A DNA stretch of 64,000 nucleotides from BJGV01 sp964013575 (GTDB taxonomy: Bacteria; Pseudomonadota; Gammaproteobacteria; Burkholderiales; Nitrosomonadaceae), in NCBI GenBank assembly GCA_964013575.1, contig CAXGWP010000007.1, positions 1 to 64,000 on the forward strand, read 5' to 3'. Positions within the stretch are counted from its first letter, which is position 1. Every line of letters starts with the position of its first letter. Both the position numbers and the translations under genes were made by a program. Shown piece after piece: positions 62,818 to 64,000 of the stretch. Under the pieces are notes generated by a model. That model was not told the origin of the DNA. It was given only the letters and a program-made list of their open reading frames with translations, and ran no database searches.

Positions 62818-63978
62818 GTGTCTTTTTTACCATTTTATATACCACAACGTAAAAATCTAAACATTATAATTGTGGGAGGTGGGTATGCAGGTGTCTCGGC
62901 GCTCACTACTTTCTCACGTTATATGCCAGATGCTAATGTAACCATTGTTGACCCTCGTACTCACCACATAAAAATTACACATCTTCATGAAACTTTTAGA
63001 TACCCATTACAAGATTTTATGGTGCCATTCTCCTACTTAGAGAAGAAATTTGGTTGCCGCCATATATGTACAGAATTGTTTGCAACTGAAAATAATATCA
63101 AAAAATGGAATAGTGATAAATTTATTACTATTGATGAAGAAAAAATAAATTTTGATTACATTTTAATAGCATCTGGAGCTTCAAAAGAAAAAATTAAAAA
63201 AAGGAATAACTCCTTAGATTTGAATTCTTTTTTAACCACACCAGGATCAGAATTATTAAATAATATTCTTAAAGAAAATAATAAAATAGAACCAACTATT
63301 TCAGTGGTAGGAGGAGGAGCAACAGGCATTCAATTCCTCTTTGAAATAGCTCATTTTGTTAAACGTAAAAATATAAACTGTAATCTTCAATTAATAAATA
63401 ATAATGAACGAGTACTTGGAAGGTTTCCTGCTAGCCTCTCAGAATATACTGAGAATAAGATGTCTGATCTTAATATCAAATCCTACTCAAACACATATTG
63501 TCAAAAACAAGAAAAAAACATTATTTTACTTACTTCAAAAGAAAAAAACCATGAATTTGAGCTCCCCTCATTATTAACATTATTTTTTACAGGGAATAAT
63601 TCAGAAAACAGACTATCAGCAAATAGTTTTGGGCAGGCTGTAATTAATAACAAAACGTTAAGAGATATTTATATAGCAGGAGACTGCTCTAATTATAATT
63701 CACTTGGATCTAATACTATGACAGCTCAATCTGCAGTCCGTAAAGGTAGATTAGCTGCATGTAATATATTACGTGACTCAAGTGTCCTGAAAATATTTGA
63801 ACCTTATCTGCACCCTGACCTTGGCTATGTAATTAGTCTAGGGCCAGAAGATGCAGTAGGGTGGATAGCAAAAGAAAATAATGTGGTAGATGGAACCTCT
63901 GCACTGCTATTAAAAGAGATAGTTGAATCTCAATATGATCTATTATTAGCAACAGGGATGGATACATATATCATGTAA
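62818..63978 (+). CDS. NAD(P)/FAD-dependent oxidoreductase
   Basis: A 386-residue flavoprotein of the pyridine nucleotide-disulfide oxidoreductase family, type II NADH dehydrogenase-like. The FAD site is IIIVGGGYAGVSALT (about 17-31), the NAD(P) site is ISVVGGGATGIQF (about 155-167), and the second FAD motif is IYIAGDCSN (about 284-292). There is no CxxC redox site. Electron acceptor and physiological role are unknown. Translation starts at GTG 62818 behind AGGGAGAAG. The window ends 22 bases after the stop. Confidence 0.85.
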   Translation: MSFLPFYIPQRKNLNIIIVGGGYAGVSALTTFSRYMPDANVTIVDPRTHHIKITHLHETFRYPLQDFMVPFSYLEKKFGCRHICTELFATENNIKKWNSDKFITIDEEKINFDYILIASGASKEKIKKRNNSLDLNSFLTTPGSELLNNILKENNKIEPTISVVGGGATGIQFLFEIAHFVKRKNINCNLQLINNNERVLGRFPASLSEYTENKMSDLNIKSYSNTYCQKQEKNIILLTSKEKNHEFELPSLLTLFFTGNNSENRLSANSFGQAVINNKTLRDIYIAGDCSNYNSLGSNTMTAQSAVRKGRLAACNILRDSSVLKIFEPYLHPDLGYVISLGPEDAVGWIAKENNVVDGTSALLLKEIVESQYDLLLATGMDTYIM

Positions 63979-64000
63979 CATGCCAAAAGGACAAATTTTA

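Overview
This is AT-rich DNA (roughly one third G+C by eye), densely packed with housekeeping genes typical of a Gram-negative proteobacterium. Outer-membrane assembly genes (bamD, lptE, an Mla-type ABC system), many lipoproteins, and several conserved gene orders point to Gammaproteobacteria, possibly Betaproteobacteria. The orders are uvrC-pgsA-tRNA-Gly; gloB-methyltransferase-rnhA-dnaQ; gltX-tRNA-Ala-tRNA-Glu; bamD/rluD-pgeF; rnr-rlmB-rpsF-rpsR-rplI-dnaB; and dac-dat-ybeD-lipB-lipA. No phage, insertion sequence or CRISPR array is visible. A decayed sucC/sucD-like locus, the absence of priB from the S6/S18 operon and short intergenic regions suggest some genome reduction.

Layout. 1-9.0 kb: lipid synthesis, DNA repair, pentose phosphate and glyoxalase genes, RNase H, the DNA polymerase III proofreading subunit, glutamyl-tRNA synthetase and two tRNAs. 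9.1-16.2 kb: bamD diverging from rluD-pgeF, a ZIP metal transporter, an ArsC-like protein, an EI24/CysZ-like membrane protein, a small-molecule kinase homologue and two unrecognised membrane proteins. 16.3-28.2 kb: DsbA-like protein, typA, an RhlE-like helicase with an Asn-rich tail, truncated haemoglobin, ceramidase-like protein, radA, tilS, accA, an ABC-F ATPase (YbiT type) and ampD.

28.4-36.6 kb is the most unusual region. It is a tightly coupled minus-strand operon of eight genes: a Ser-rich secreted protein, a lipoprotein, a membrane-anchored helical-repeat protein, a membrane-anchored PEGA/SUMF1 protein, a 48-residue membrane protein, a MotA/TolQ/ExbB-like channel protein, and two von Willebrand A proteins. 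Both VWA proteins begin with a TolR/ExbD/MotB-like transmembrane segment carrying an aspartate. I read it as a candidate proton-motive-force-driven cell-envelope machine in which VWA domains replace the usual peptidoglycan- or receptor-binding domains. I do not recognise it as a named system.

36.7-41.3 kb: DUF3750 lipoprotein, glutathione peroxidase, secreted nuclease, rhodanese, two tandem surface-adhesin-E-like paralogues, an orphan ORF and tRNA-Ser. 41.4-50.3 kb: aspartokinase, a radical SAM protein overlapping or abutting a divergent queD-like gene, dnaB, the S6-S18-L9 ribosomal operon, rlmB, rnr and tRNA-Leu. 50.3-55.7 kb: lptE, then an operon of a divergent Nramp-like transporter with mlaE (STAS fusion), mlaF, mlaD and a PqiC-like lipoprotein, i.e. 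phospholipid transport. 55.8-59.8 kb: lipoate synthesis and peptidoglycan genes. 59.9-64 kb: a small lipoprotein, the sucC'-'sucD scar, a hydroxypyruvate reductase, gluQ and a flavoprotein.
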